DNA from: Rotaria sp. Silwood1
Lineage: Eukaryota > Rotifera > Eurotatoria > Philodinida > Philodinidae
Direction of reading: 5' to 3'
Length of the DNA: 64,000 nucleotides
Assembly (NCBI GenBank): GCA_905250075.1
Contig: CAJNOP010000055.1
Span: 666,820-730,819, forward strand
Shown: in pieces, positions 48,856-60,532 of the stretch
Layout of the letters: every line of letters begins with the position of its first letter
Position numbering within the stretch: position 1 is the stretch's first letter
Made by a program: the position numbers and the translations under genes
The notes under the pieces: generated by a model
The model's input: the letters and a program-made list of their open reading frames with translations, nothing else
Databases searched by the model: none
Told to the model about the DNA's origin: nothing

Positions 48856-49312
48856 CAGTAGCTGTAATAGATGTTTGATGGAATTGGCTAATAGTATTTT
48901 CTTCGGGCAAACGAATTATTTTCATTGTTAATGTATCTCCAGTATTTTGAATAAGTTGTACGCATTCTGCATAAGATTTGGATTTCACATCTTGTCCATT
49001 GATCTATAAAAAAAAACATATGATCGGATGAAAGTTATAGTAAACTCTAATTCTATCACTTCAATTAAACGATCATCATTGCACAAAGAAGCTTTATGAG
49101 CATAACCATTTTCCAAAACTTTTATTATTTTATGTAAAGTTGGTAAACCTTCAACAAGTCGAAACTCAGCACCATCCTCTAGAATAAAATATATCACTAC
49201 ATCATTTATGATTATATTAATTCTTACCAATGGCACGATGAAGTGAAAATCCAAAGGTTTCGCCTTTCTTTCTCTTAAGTGTTACTGTTCGATGATACTT
49301 TATTCTATCCAT
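48856..49312 (-). CDS. PDZ-domain protein, 5' part (cut by gap)
   Basis: Three exons in phase: 49312-49228, 49178-49060, 49003-48856. The joined 117 codons begin MDRIKYHRTVTLKRKKGETF. The carboxylate-binding loop is ETFGFSL (GLGF type), the middle has GLPTLHKIIKVLENGYAHKA (usual G-D-x-I-L region), then LIEINGQDVKSKSYAECVQL (the N-G-x-x-V, helix B block) and TLTMKIIR as the last strand. This is a complete PDZ domain, which binds C-terminal peptides of partner proteins, often at membranes. The exon ends with a donor GTATGT at 48855; the next exon is in or beyond the gap. The C-terminal architecture is unknown. Confidence 0.8.
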
Positions 49313-52300
49313 GCCGTTTTTATGTAAACAAATCATGCATGAAATTGAGTATTCGATTGAAAAAATATATAGTAAGATTTATGCTGGACTTGCAGTAATA
49401 TATTTTTATTACATCGATAAAATTAAATGGAGAGGTAGATGATGTTTTCTTTCTTTTTTTCGTATTGCTTCTTGCGTTCGTCGCCTGTAATGACACGATC
49501 GAAATTCTTTTAAGATATTAATAAACATGCTTTTACCGATATGGTATTTTTTCTCTATAGTGTTGTAGTAAAACTTGTGTGTTGTTTTATTGAAATGAAA
49601 AATAATATTTACTTACAGTCTAGAATACATTTTAATACTTGTCTACGATCTGACAGAATACACCAAAAGTTTCCACAAACATTTCATTTGAAAACAAACT
49701 CTTTTATTGGTATTTTGTCAAATTAATCTGCTGAAGTTTTTTTGTATCAACTATATTATAATTGAAAAGATTATATTTTATTTTTAATGAACCATATCTC
49801 ATGCAAATACGGATCAAGTAAATCAACAAATAGTTATTAATCCTTCATTCAGAATACGTTTTCTCTATGATAATAATGCAGTTTCAGATTATTTAACACA
49901 CTTATATTGTGTTCTTGAGACACTTTTTTTGTAAAATTTACATTATTAAAGCATCAAGGCTATAATATCTTGATTTATTTTTAACATGCAACGTGAGTAT
50001 TGAATTATATAAATACGGTCAAACAAATAAGAAAATTTCTTTTTTGTTTTTACTTGTAACAAGCGCATGTCTGAATGCGTTATAAAATGTTCTTTTTTGT
50101 GAGACAAAAACGAGTTGATGAAAAAAAAACCTGTTTTTAAACTTATTTTTCTTCAAAGAAGGAATATTTTTTTTAACGCGTTAAAACATGCATTTTTTTT
50201 GGTATTTCTTTGCTCGAGCGATCGTATTTCGATTAGTAATACATTCAAAGATATATTGTTTGACAGAAACAACGCGTTGACTGATTTAAAAAATTTTAGC
50301 ACACAACGAGAAACATTTTTACCCTCTATGGCTTTAAAAGATAACCAAAGCAGAGCTGATATTTGATCTCCAAGAAAAAACATTAACAGAGCTTTATACT
50401 TCATCAAGTCAAAATGGTAATAATAGAAAAAAAAAGAAAAAACATATACGACGTCAAAGAACAAGAAAAAAACAAGTTTAATTGCTTGCGTTTTAATGTG
50501 TTAAAACGTATGAGCATTCTATGTTCCACTCATACATTTCTAAGGTATAGGACACATATGGAGATTTATCTCGGTTTAATTCTAATGTCTCGTGAATTCA
50601 AATAAAATAGGAAGTGACCCATAATGAACAGCCGCACTTTGCATTTCTTACTTTTATCTCTAAATATGTTTTATTATTAAAAAAAAACTGAATATACTAT
50701 AAGATACAACGTGAGAAGTTCTACAATGTAAAGCTTCTTCTAATAGTGAACTTTTGATGTTCAAAATAAGCAAAATTTCTAATTAATTAATCATAGTTTT
50801 TAACTTTATCTCAATAAATACTATCGGTATTAGAATTACAGACGCAATGATTCAGATCATTGTGAACAGAATTATTTAAGTCGTCTAGGAGCCGTTTGTC
50901 CCGGCGTAAGACCATTCATAGATGTATCTGATTATACCATAATTCTTTTTGGACACTTAGCCTTTTGATTGATATTCTCTTATTCTTCTGGTTCTTGTCA
51001 ACTTGCAACATCAACATTTTTAAATGAGAAATAGTTTTAGTCAATAAACAGGATTGTCTTGTATTGATGAGATAAAAAAAAACGAACCGATCGCTTATCA
51101 AAAAATGATTATGTTCGCAGCCTCAAAAATTAGTTACATAGAACTTTGCTTATTTTGAAAATAAAAGGTAAACAACTATAAGAAGCTTTGCACTCTAGAG
51201 TATCGAGCTTTTGATGCTGTCTCTTGTGGTGTATATTTTTCTAAATGAAACATTTAGAGATTAAAATATGAAATGTAAAATGCAGCCATTTAGAGAGTAA
51301 CATTTATATTATTATTCAAAACTTATTGAACCCAACTGTCAACATTAATAAATCCTTTATTGAAAATTAGCTGGGAACAATGTCATCATATTGACTGTTT
51401 TTTTTATTCCTTGGCTTTATATCTTTTAATTTAAGTACATATAAAAATTGACGTGCGAATCTAATTTAGTATTCGCTTTAATAAAATATGCTTGCTAAAA
51501 TTATTTTAATATTTAATGAATGTTTGTCCAATAATTATTCAAAGCTTTGCTAATGGTAGCAGTTTAAACGAATAAAAGTGAATGGTTACTTAGATGTAAC
51601 CTTTATTACGTATTTTCAATGTTTCTGTAGGTTGAAATATTCGAAAAATATTTCAAAAAGTCAAAATGGACCCAAGGACTTATGAAACATTTTTTAAATA
51701 TATTTTACTTTTACACAAACTTCGCTAGTTTTATGAGATTGTTCTAGTTAGAATAGTTTTTATTGTATGGTTTCATGTGTTACTATAAGTTTGATTTCTG
51801 AATAGAGTATATTGTTATAGAAAAAAAATCCTATCCATACACTTGATTTATTGAAGAAATAATATCGATGAGTTTTGTATTATTAAAATTTTGATATTAT
51901 CGTGTATTCTACAGGATGATGATAAGATTGTCATGATCAACAACTTATTCGAGCTATTTTCCGGCAAACTACGTCCACAGATAGGGCTATTTTTCTCTAA
52001 TGATTTACTCAGTTCAGCGATCTAACGTATAAAAATCCGTTAAGTATCTCAAACCAACATGAAATCGTAAAAAGCGCACATTACTACATGTTCATAACAT
52101 ATTAAAAAGTTTAATAAAAATACAATCTTTAAAATGTGCGCTTTTCAGGATTTTATTTTCCTTAAAATTTCTATTTGATTTTTTTGTTGTTTCTTTGATT
52201 GAATAATTTAAGATTTGGGCATACCAACAACAAACAGAAATACATCTTCACAACAGCCAGTGACGATACAGCCTGACTCATACTTATAAATATCACCTAT

Positions 52301-53113
52301 TTCGCACTAAAATAATTCTGTCGCATGATCATCAAATTGGTAAAAGATTTTCATAAAGATGATCGATATCTGTGACCACTTATTGGCAAAAAACTGACTA
52401 AATACAACAATTTTGTAAGATCGATTTCTCGCGCTGCAACAAGCAATAAACATCGTACTCGAGCAAAAAAAATCAGGTAGCATCATTCCTGCGTCTGAAA
52501 ACTAGTATCTCAATTGCATTAAATATATGCCCACAAATTAACTCTTAGAATATATAGTTCTTTTTTCGAGATTGATGAGAGTAGCTTGTGTGTGTGACAC
52601 GCTGGATGAAAGTTTGAGGTAGGGCATTTACTCTTCGCTCTCACATCCATGCGAGAATATGTAGTTACATAAGATAATTGATTTATAAGACAGAGAATAA
52701 AAAATCTAATTTAATCAGATAAGCGCCGAACTGAACTATCTCAAGATAGAATCAAATCAAATCGTACCTGATCAAGAGTTTTTTTATCGATTCCGGTCTT
52801 TGTACTCGTACGTAGAGATACGAAAATTTAATACCAAGCTAGAACTTCAATTGGACTTGAACACATGCTCGAGCTGAGCTCAATTCACTTGACATTTGGT
52901 CTGTCGTTTACGTTCGATAATGCCTTCTGGAAACAGAACAGTAGAAGGGAAACATTGATATGGGAAATTTTTCATAATCGAATAATAAGAGACTTTGGAC
53001 TAAGACTTTTTATCTAGCATGAGTCAGAGCAACGTAGCTAAAAAATGCCTAGATGCTAGTGAGGACTCGATGTCATGAATATGCATTGAAAACGAATGAA
53101 TAAACATTTCTTG
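49313..53113. other. Non-coding stretch
   Basis: About 3.8 kb, AT-rich. Overlapping open frames on both strands at 50115-50605 are composition-driven. No gene, repeat or RNA that I can support. Confidence 0.4.
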
Positions 53114-53347
53114 AGGGTGTGGGTGTGGATGTGGGCGTGGGTGTGAGGTGGGTGTGGGTGTGGGTATGGGGTGTAGGTGTGGATGGTTGTGTTGGGTGTG
53201 GTTGTGTTTGGTGTGGGTTTGGTGCGTGTGGCTGTGGGTGTGGGTGTCTATCATCTCTTAAATGATGCTCACACTCACACTGTCAGCCACAACCACATCC
53301 ATCCCCCCCCCCCCCCCCCCCCCCCCCCCCATCCACACCCACACCCC
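53114..53347. repeat. Telomere-like inverted repeat F, with a 28-base poly-C
   Basis: The largest locus: a G-rich half of about 134 bases (53114-53247) of TGTGGG variants, about 20 bases of filler, then a C-rich half (53269-53347) interrupted by a run of 28 C at 53303-53330. A homopolymer of that length next to a repeat may be an assembly or sequencing artefact. Confidence 0.8.
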
Positions 53348-53866
53348 GGGATTACAGATCCCAAAAAGTTGACCATTGGTAGGTATAGTTATGGTGGATA
53401 CTTAACGAATTGGTTAATCACACAAAGAACTCGTTTCAATGTTACTCTTAGTGGTGTTGGTGGTATTGAAAATGTGATCGATTGGGGAACAAATGATATG
53501 CCAATAAGCAATTTCTATTTCTTAGATGGTTTTCCATGGCAAGTTCCTAGTCGCTATCAAGGAGAAGTTACAATATTTCAATTGGACAAAGTTCGGATAC
53601 CGACACATATTGTCACTGGTGAAAACGATGTTCGAATTCTAGTTGCGCATAGCTATGCACTAGAACGAGCACTTTATTCTCTAGGTGTTCCGCATAAATT
53701 AATCGTCTTTCCGAATGAAGGTCATAATATTGATAGAAATCCATGGCATGAAAAAATCAAACTCCGAGAAGAATTGAAATGGTTACATAAATATGGACAT
53801 GTTTACGCATCGACATGTGAAGAGGCTTTGATTTCACTCGACAATAGTAAACGAATGAATCTATAA
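53348..53866 (+). pseudogene. S9 prolyl-oligopeptidase-like C-terminal fragment
   Basis: The frame leaves the repeat into GITDPKKLTIGRYSYGGY, the nucleophile-elbow region of DPP-IV/acylaminoacyl-peptidase-type serine peptidases. It continues through TGENDVRI (catalytic Asp) and NEGHNI (catalytic His) to a TAA. The Gly two residues before the nucleophilic Ser is Arg here (R-Y-S-Y-G-G in place of G-x-S-x-G-G). The beta-propeller and the first part of the catalytic domain are absent: homology begins within a few bases of the C-rich repeat. As drawn it has no start codon of its own outside the repeat, so it is a truncated fragment; the alternative is a last exon whose intron contains the repeat, but no upstream exon was found. 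Confidence 0.7.
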
Positions 53867-54571
53867 ACAACACTGCTTTGTCTTTTAGCTCCAATCTTTG
53901 TCAAATTACTCGCTTAGACTTATGTTTAGCAATCATTAGTGACATCGCTTGATTTCTCTTGCTTAACTCTATTGATTGATTTCAAGAGTCAGACGCACAG
54001 AATCTAACGATATGCACGAACGTATGTTGGAAAGAAATGTTTGAAATTTGGGGAAACTTTTCATTTGAGAATTCGAATAAACAAACACACTATGACTTTT
54101 TGAGTTAAAAACTGCTTTTATGAGTTGCTTATTAATCAAGATTAGTTTTCTTATATGAAATTTTGATATGTTAACCAAATCGACGTCTGTTTCACTTTTC
54201 TTTGAATGTACAAGTGAAAAAGAGAATCCAGCATTTCCTTAAGTTTGATAGCAGAGAAAATTTCCTAAAGAATTTATCTGCGTTCGGAGAAATTTTTCGT
54301 TTTAGTGGCTAATTCTGTATCAATACTGTATACATCCAAACTGAGAGCATCATATATCAGTAAGATCTCGTTTGAAAAATACGTGCTATTTTCAACCAAA
54401 GAAAAAATTGTTCCAGTTTACATTCACACATCATTCTAAATTCGACATGCTCATCATCATTGACAATTTGATAATAAAATGAATTTCATACATATCTAGT
54501 AAATTTTGATGAAACATTAATCATAAGAGTTTACTATGCACAGAAATACGCCAAAGAAAATTTATATAAGC
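53867..54571. other. Non-coding stretch
   Basis: No supported gene downstream of the S9 fragment. Confidence 0.4.
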
Positions 54572-54639
54572 GGATATGGGTGCAGGTGTGGCATGGGTGT
54601 GAGCTTTTGTCATCATCAACTTCTTCCACACCCACCCTC
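54572..54639. repeat. Telomere-like inverted repeat G
   Basis: GGATATGGGTGCAGGTGTGG and ATGGGTGTGAG (54572-54603) are followed after about 20 bases by CCACACCCACCCTCA (54625-54639). Same G-then-C order. Confidence 0.65.
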
Positions 54640-54775
54640 AAGAAAAAAATCAACTCTTTTTCTTCTTTATGAGCATAGATGTGGCGCAATTGTTTAAGAA
54701 TAAGGGCAATAAGTAAGATTTTTGCGAATACTTTATTTCATGATGCATAGACATTGTTGAATTAAAATTTAAGTT

Positions 54776-55333
54776 TTATTTTCCAGAAGCAATACAATCT
54801 ACTGCTAATTTGCATCGAGTCTTTTTCACATCTCGACACCGTTTTTATGTTTTTAATTCCCAGCTTGCCTTTTTCCAGTTTCTCTCGCGAAGCGCCTTCT
54901 TCATTTTCTTGAATTGATTAAGTGTGCGACAACCTGCAAAAGCTATGTCCGCTAGTGTCGCACGAACGTTTGGTGGCATAAAAAGTTTGTACTTGTTGGC
55001 ACACAACCGAGCTGCTGGATAAGTGTGATCATTATATAGAGTAGCCGCTTGCAACTCGGTCAGACATTGAGTGCGATCTTTTTATGACAATCGACAATCA
55101 TTGATAACATCGTCCAGTTGTAGATCAAAGCTTTTCATCACGATTTTTGCATCAACCCGATGAAGGTTGAACCCGACTCCAATGGTTGGAATTCCTTTTG
55201 TGTCGTAATAACAACACAGTTCGGTTCCTTCATTGATTCTTGTTTGTTCTCGATTACAGTCACCATTGATGAAAACAACAGAAAAAAGCAAGAAGACTAT
55301 CAGTTCATTTTCATTATAGCGCTTATTTGACAT
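54776..55333 (-). pseudogene. T4-type (GH24) lysozyme with two in-frame stops
   Basis: One continuous 186-codon frame from ATG 55333 to TAA 54776 is interrupted by TAA codons at 55084-55082 and 54862-54860, each followed by AAA. The N-terminus has a hydrophobic signal segment (LIVFLLFSVVFINGD). INEGTELCCYYDTKGIPTIG holds the Glu, Asp and Thr of the T4-lysozyme catalytic triad. The C-terminal half keeps the helical body and ends with a Cys-rich tail, suggesting a secreted, disulfide-stabilised form. GH24 enzymes cleave bacterial peptidoglycan, so the gene was probably an acquired antibacterial or digestive enzyme. The frame is otherwise intact with no indel, so inactivation is recent, or stop readthrough occurs, or these are assembly errors. 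Confidence 0.65.
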
Positions 55334-55843
55334 TGAAGAAAGAGCGATGGTGTATATATATGCAGTAGAAAGAGGAAGTCGTCTATCTGCTTTAGCTCAT
55401 ATTTCAATTAATGCTGTCTTCAGTGAATATCTCTTTCAAGATGCAACTTCGTTAGTGTGAATTGATAACCTTTTGTAGTCATAACAAATCGTGGATTATA
55501 TTTCACACAGAGAATACTATCCTCGTTTAAATAATTTCGACGATCAAACTAACGAACACATTTTTAAAAATCATCCATCATTTGTCTTTCGTTCGATCAG
55601 CTACTCTTTGTGTTGCTTATGGAGAAAATAAATACTTGAAGAGTTGTTCTACGAACTTTGTCTAATGCCAAAGTATCTTGTTATGTTTTTTTCCTCTACA
55701 TATGATTATTGGCACTGTTGTGTAGACAAAGCGTCATTTTTACAACTTGTGGAATGACGAATGGTTTCCCAGTCAAAAGAATAATGACAACATGGAACCA
55801 AAAATGCATTATTTTCCGTTGACACACTATTTCGACCATTAAA
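55334..55843. other. Non-coding stretch
   Basis: A TATATATA run at 55352-55360 lies only about 20 bases from the lysozyme ATG, which is close for a TATA box. No gene seen otherwise. Confidence 0.35.
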
Positions 55844-55935
55844 ATGCATCTTAGATCCATAAATAATGGAAAACTATCCATTAAAATTCATTTTGATCCA
55901 CAAACGAACCATTTGAACATTTTTAATGCATGGAT
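55844..55935 (+). pseudogene. Possible C2-domain remnant
   Basis: The frame reads NNGKLSIKIHFDPQTNHLNI, which resembles the first strands of a synaptotagmin/RIM-type C2 domain (G-x-L-x-V-x-I-x-Y-D...L-x-V). The rest of the domain is not recoverable in one frame. Weak and short; it could be chance. Confidence 0.25.
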
Positions 55936-56158
55936 TCTACTGTTTAGCGTACCGACTAGTTTTATTCAATCTTTTACGTTTACCTTCATAAATACCGCTT
56001 CAATAAAAAATATATTTTTACTAATTAGAACAATTAGATGTGCTTGTAGAGATCCTGAGATGTATCAAGTATTGAGAATTTATAAAGTTTAGAAATTGTT
56101 TAAAACATCTTAAAATTATACAGTAAAAATTAAGTATCTAATTGTAAAATGATTTTTT

Positions 56159-56734
56159 TCAAGAATAAAATATCTTATGAGGATTCGTTAAAGTTTGCAT
56201 ATTGGAAAAAATAAATGTATTTGATCTTGCCTGAGTCATACCACTAGTCGATCGAAAATCTAGTTTTTGAATGATATGAGATGGATTAATGATGACGTTT
56301 GAATCAGGAAGAATTGTGCCTTGCATAATATTGCTACATTTAAACTTTTTTTCTCGAAGATTGAGTGTATCTGCAGCAGAAGACAATTTTACTTGATGTA
56401 GGAAAAAGTAAATTTCATTTTTGTCCACCAGATGACTAATACATAAAATAAATCCGACCGACTACTGTTTTTCTTTTGACTTGTAGAGAACACAAGCATC
56501 ATTGGAAGGTAGAATGATGAAGTCATCAGCGCTATACCGCAAATTATTAAAAAACAAGGTTTTATATAGTATAATGATGAAACGAATCGAATGTGGCCAT
56601 GAAAAAAATGAGATCAGATGATGATGATAAATTTTTTTTTTATAAAATTTCACTACAGGTGTATCATCAATATTGATAGAAGTGATTTGACGAGACGATG
56701 ATAAAATTCCGCAAATGTACCCTTGGTCTGTCAT
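56159..56734 (-). pseudogene. Uncharacterised coding remnant, left of repeat H
   Basis: Two adjacent open segments (56734-56462 and 56428-56159) in different frames both look coding: DDFIILPSNDACVLYKSKEKQ and DKNEIYFFLHQVKLSSAADT. The layout loosely recalls the C-terminal region of transposase-like proteins common in invertebrate genomes, but I cannot name the family. An intron or frameshift between them is likely. Confidence 0.3.
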
Positions 56735-56774
56735 CGAAAATGTTGAGAAACAAGCAAAAAGTGATGCTTAACGA

Positions 56775-56880
56775 TGAGTGTGAGTGTGGGTATACATAAG
56801 AAGAAAATCAACACCTGCACCGCATGTTCCACCTACACTCACACTCACCTGCCCACGTGCTCACACTCACATCCATACAC
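56775..56880. repeat. Telomere-like inverted repeat H
   Basis: GAGTGTGAGTGTGGGTA (56775-56791) is followed by a C-rich half (about 56813-56880) of CACACTCAC-type units. More degenerate than F, with TGTGAG as the prevailing variant. Confidence 0.65.
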
Positions 56881-57097
56881 TCTCTGTTTCAGTAAAAAGT
56901 CTACATGACTGTAAAACAAAGATTGTCAAGTGAAAGAGACTGGTATTGAAAGTTTGTTTCCAATGCTGTTTTGATTCATAATTATAAAGTGATCTACGGT
57001 ATTGAAACATTCGCTTAAAATTATCATGAACATGCATGTTAATACTTTTACTGATAACAAAATGATGATCGTGTGCGGATTCCATACATGAAATCAT
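56867..57097 (-). pseudogene. Uncharacterised coding remnant, right of repeat H
   Basis: The open frame includes NMHVHDNFKRMFQYRRSLYN and YESKQHWKQTF, with coding-like composition; the ESKH/WK pattern loosely fits the same transposase-like family as the fragment to the left. It may be the upstream part of that gene, split by the repeat. Confidence 0.25.
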
Positions 57098-57658
57098 TAA
57101 AACAAAATATCATTGATGGTAGCTCTTTGATTATTTTGAATTATTGTTATTGTCTCAATCATCTTTACTAAAGTGATTAATGATATTAGATATCATTGCC
57201 AATCTGACTTCCATCCGTTAAAGTTATTTAAGAAAAAACTGTTTAGTCTTGAGGCTAAGTGAAATGCCAATGTCAGAATATTTCTTTTTCTATGCTACAA
57301 ACAGTTCATCAGCACTATTACATTAATAATCATTATTCTTTATTAGATAATAAATATTTTCAACAAAATAGAAAATATTAAAACTTAAACAAAACTCATA
57401 TTAGTATTAATATATGTCCTGGAATCAATAAACAGCGAAATAGTTCCAAAATAAAAAAAAAAACTTTATTTTGTTTTATCTATTTGAATTTTCGAATTGA
57501 GTTCTGTATTTAAGAAAAAAATCACAGATAGATATGAAAGCCCAACCACAAAAAACAGCACACCAATGGTATATAAAAAACAATCATCTATGAGAATATA
57601 TCAACAAGTTATATCTTTAAATTAAATAAGAATATTTCCTGCTAGTTATAGTTCTATA
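57098..57658. other. Non-coding stretch
   Basis: Downstream region of the p38 gene; nothing else seen. Confidence 0.4.
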
Positions 57659-60532
57659 TCATGAATTGTCACCATGATCATTATTAATCCAAGATGGTGG
57701 TACAAACTCTTCAACCATTTGCCAAACAATAACTAAAGGAAATGATAGATATTTGAAATAGATATGTATTTAATAGATTTTATCAGAGCAAAACAAAATA
57801 ATTAACAGTAATGAATTCTCTATTTAAATGACTTACATTTCCATTGTTCTATAGTATATTGTGCATCTTCATGTTCATCAACTAGAGGTTCTATAGTGGG
57901 TTCTTCTATTGTACTATGATATTGCTTCAGAAATTGATGAGCTAAAATACAAATACGATATAGAAAACAGAATCTTATATGATTAAATTATGAAAATTTA
58001 CCGAGTGCTTGTTCTGCAGTTGGACGCAGACGATGATCAAAAGATAGAAGACGATCAAGTAAATCAACACCTGTCATCAAAAAAATATGGATAAAATTAA
58101 TTTCTATTTTCACATTTGTTTTTTTTTGTTCGAAATTTACCTTCTGTTGAAACACCTGATATTGGTACGGTACCTGTTAAGTCATATTTATAACCGAATA
58201 ATTCATTAAAATCTTGTTTTGGTTTCGGTGTCATTTGACTTATATAATTTCGTGGTTCTAAAATTTTCTTACATCAATTATATTGCATTATGAAAATAAA
58301 CTTTAAGAGATATCATCCTGATGATAATCGAAAGCATTTTTACATTTCATGTGAATGAAAAACTTTACTTTTCTTTTGAATATTTTATACAAACCTGCTG
58401 TGCATATTTCATTTAATGTTTGTATGTTTGGTGTACCGGTTATGTCTAATATTTTATTTAACTGATCGATATGATCTCTTCCACGAAAAATTGGTCTAAG
58501 TAGTATTAATTCTGCCATCATGCAACCCACAGACCATATATCAAGTTTTTGATTGTATCTTTCCCAATTGACAATTACTTCTGGTGCACGCCACCATCTA
58601 ACAAGAAAATTTCTTGTGTCATTTAAAAACAAAAACAAGATAGCAAACATACCGGGTAGCAACATAACCAGTTTGAATATCATCTGATGCAATACGAGAT
58701 AAACCAAAATCGAGAATCTGTAAAACAATAACAGAAGACAATATGAATAGTGACATCTTATAATATTAGATGGCATGCGAGTTTCATTCGATTGCGCAAT
58801 GCATTATGAAACTTAAAACATCAATTATTGGCAAAAAAATATCTCATGAAAAGAAAAACACAACAACCGTCTCCAGTGTATAGTAATATGTTTCTAAAAA
58901 GTAATACAATATATATCTAACTGTAGCAGTGTAGGCAACTTTTACATATAAAATCAGTTGTTTCACAATTGGTAGCTCATTGTTCTTGTTGTTTTCATTT
59001 TAATTATCTATAAAATGCGTTGAAAAATACGAAGTTCACAATATCTTTTTCAACTATCTTTTAACAAATAAAGCGTTCTATTAAAAATTAGAAAACAAAT
59101 GACATCGATTCGATCATACAATTATATCCTTGCATTAGAATCCGTTTCTTCTGATTTTCGATTGTCGAGATATGAACTATGAACTATAAATCCAAAGTTC
59201 GAAAAGAAAAACAACAAACTCACGTCAATCTACATAATTATTTGTGTCTCGCAGTGCAGTAAAAAAAGAACATTGAGGGAAGACAAGTTTTTTTTTTTCT
59301 TATCTTAGTTTTTGTTGATATGCCACAATTCATGTGCACTACATGAAAAAATTGAATAGTCTGTCCTGAATAACAGAAATTTTGTTTTTCTTTTTTTGTA
59401 TTTATATATCAAATCCTAATTAGAACATTACCAAGAAATGAAACAACAATAGTAAACATTTGTCTACCTTCAACGAAGTTTTCTCTTGTCACTTTTCCTT
59501 GCATGTAAAGTCATGTTCTTTCAGTCTATCCAAATAATAGGATAACTGATGGAAATTATAAAACATTTACTTATTAGTACTTTCGATACTTATTTCAGTT
59601 TATTAGTAATTATAAGTGAAATTTTAATTTTTACATGAGTTCAATACTTACTGCTACATTACCCACTTTATCTATTCCAATATTTGCTGGCTTTAGATCC
59701 TATTTTAACAAAATAATCAACGATGCTTAATATAGAAAAAAAATATTTTTCTTTCACTTACACGATGGATAATACCAGCTGAATGAATAAACTAGATAAG
59801 AAATATAAAAAAAAAAGAACAAGATTGTATTAGCTAGATATTCTAACAGAACTTATGATACCTTCAAACCACGAAGAAGACAATAGATAGTTTGTCTAAT
59901 AAAATCTTCTGACAATGGCTGACGAGGTTTTGTAATTTTTTGCAAGGTATAATCAACAAAATTGAAGACAAAATATCTGTAAAAGCAAAAGAAAATATCA
60001 ACATTTTCATTAAACAATAGTATAGTTACAACATACAATGTTTTAAAATCGCTCAGTTTTTTCTCAGGTGTAAATACATCATATAATTGTACAACCTACA
60101 ATAAAAAAGAATAATGCAAACAAATTCACATCAATACAAAGAATAATGTTTTTACACACATCTGCATCATAATGGTTGAGATAGATAAGTAATTTAAGTT
60201 CTCGATAAGTTCGTTTCGCATGTGTTACAGTTTGAAAAGGCCGCAACAATCTTTTAATAGCTACAAGTCGACCTGTTTTCTAAATTACAATATATTCATA
60301 TTTTACTTTAAGTATTTTTCACAATAAAACATACTTTATCTTTAGCAAGACTAAATAATAAAATTCAATAATTAGAAAAATAAAATGAAATTGATTTTTC
60401 AACTTACATCACAGTTCCGTAACTACCTTGGCCAATAGATGATAATTCTTGATATCGTACAGGTAACGTATATGTACATTCACCACAAAGAGTTGTATAC
60501 CATTCCGTTTGAACTGTATTCTGAGCAGTCAT
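57659..60532 (-). CDS. MAPK14: p38-type MAP kinase
   Basis: Thirteen exons, all GT-AG and phase-consistent: 60532-60408, 60350-60335, 60279-60160, 60095-60037, 59976-59862, 59791-59762, 59699-59652, 58717-58653, 58597-58395, 58257-58141, 58070-58002, 57941-57837, 57732-57659 (1146 nt, 381 aa). The Gly loop is GQGSYGTV, the ATP Lys is in VAIKRLL (56), the catalytic loop is HRDLKPAN (Asp156), and DFG is at 174-176. The activation segment carries Thr187-Gly188-Tyr189, the TGY signature specific to p38. TRWWRAPEV and an acidic docking region (LVDEHEDA) before WK...EEFVPP complete the family match. It relays stress and cytokine signals and is activated by MKK3/6-type kinases. Exon 2 is only 16 nt, and intron 7 (934 bases) is far longer than the others (about 45-85). 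Orthology is to the p38 group; the symbol denotes that group. Confidence 0.95.

Noticed and set aside
50115..50605. Overlapping frames on opposite strands
   Set aside because: Composition-driven (A/T-rich with few stops) and lacking any recognisable motif.
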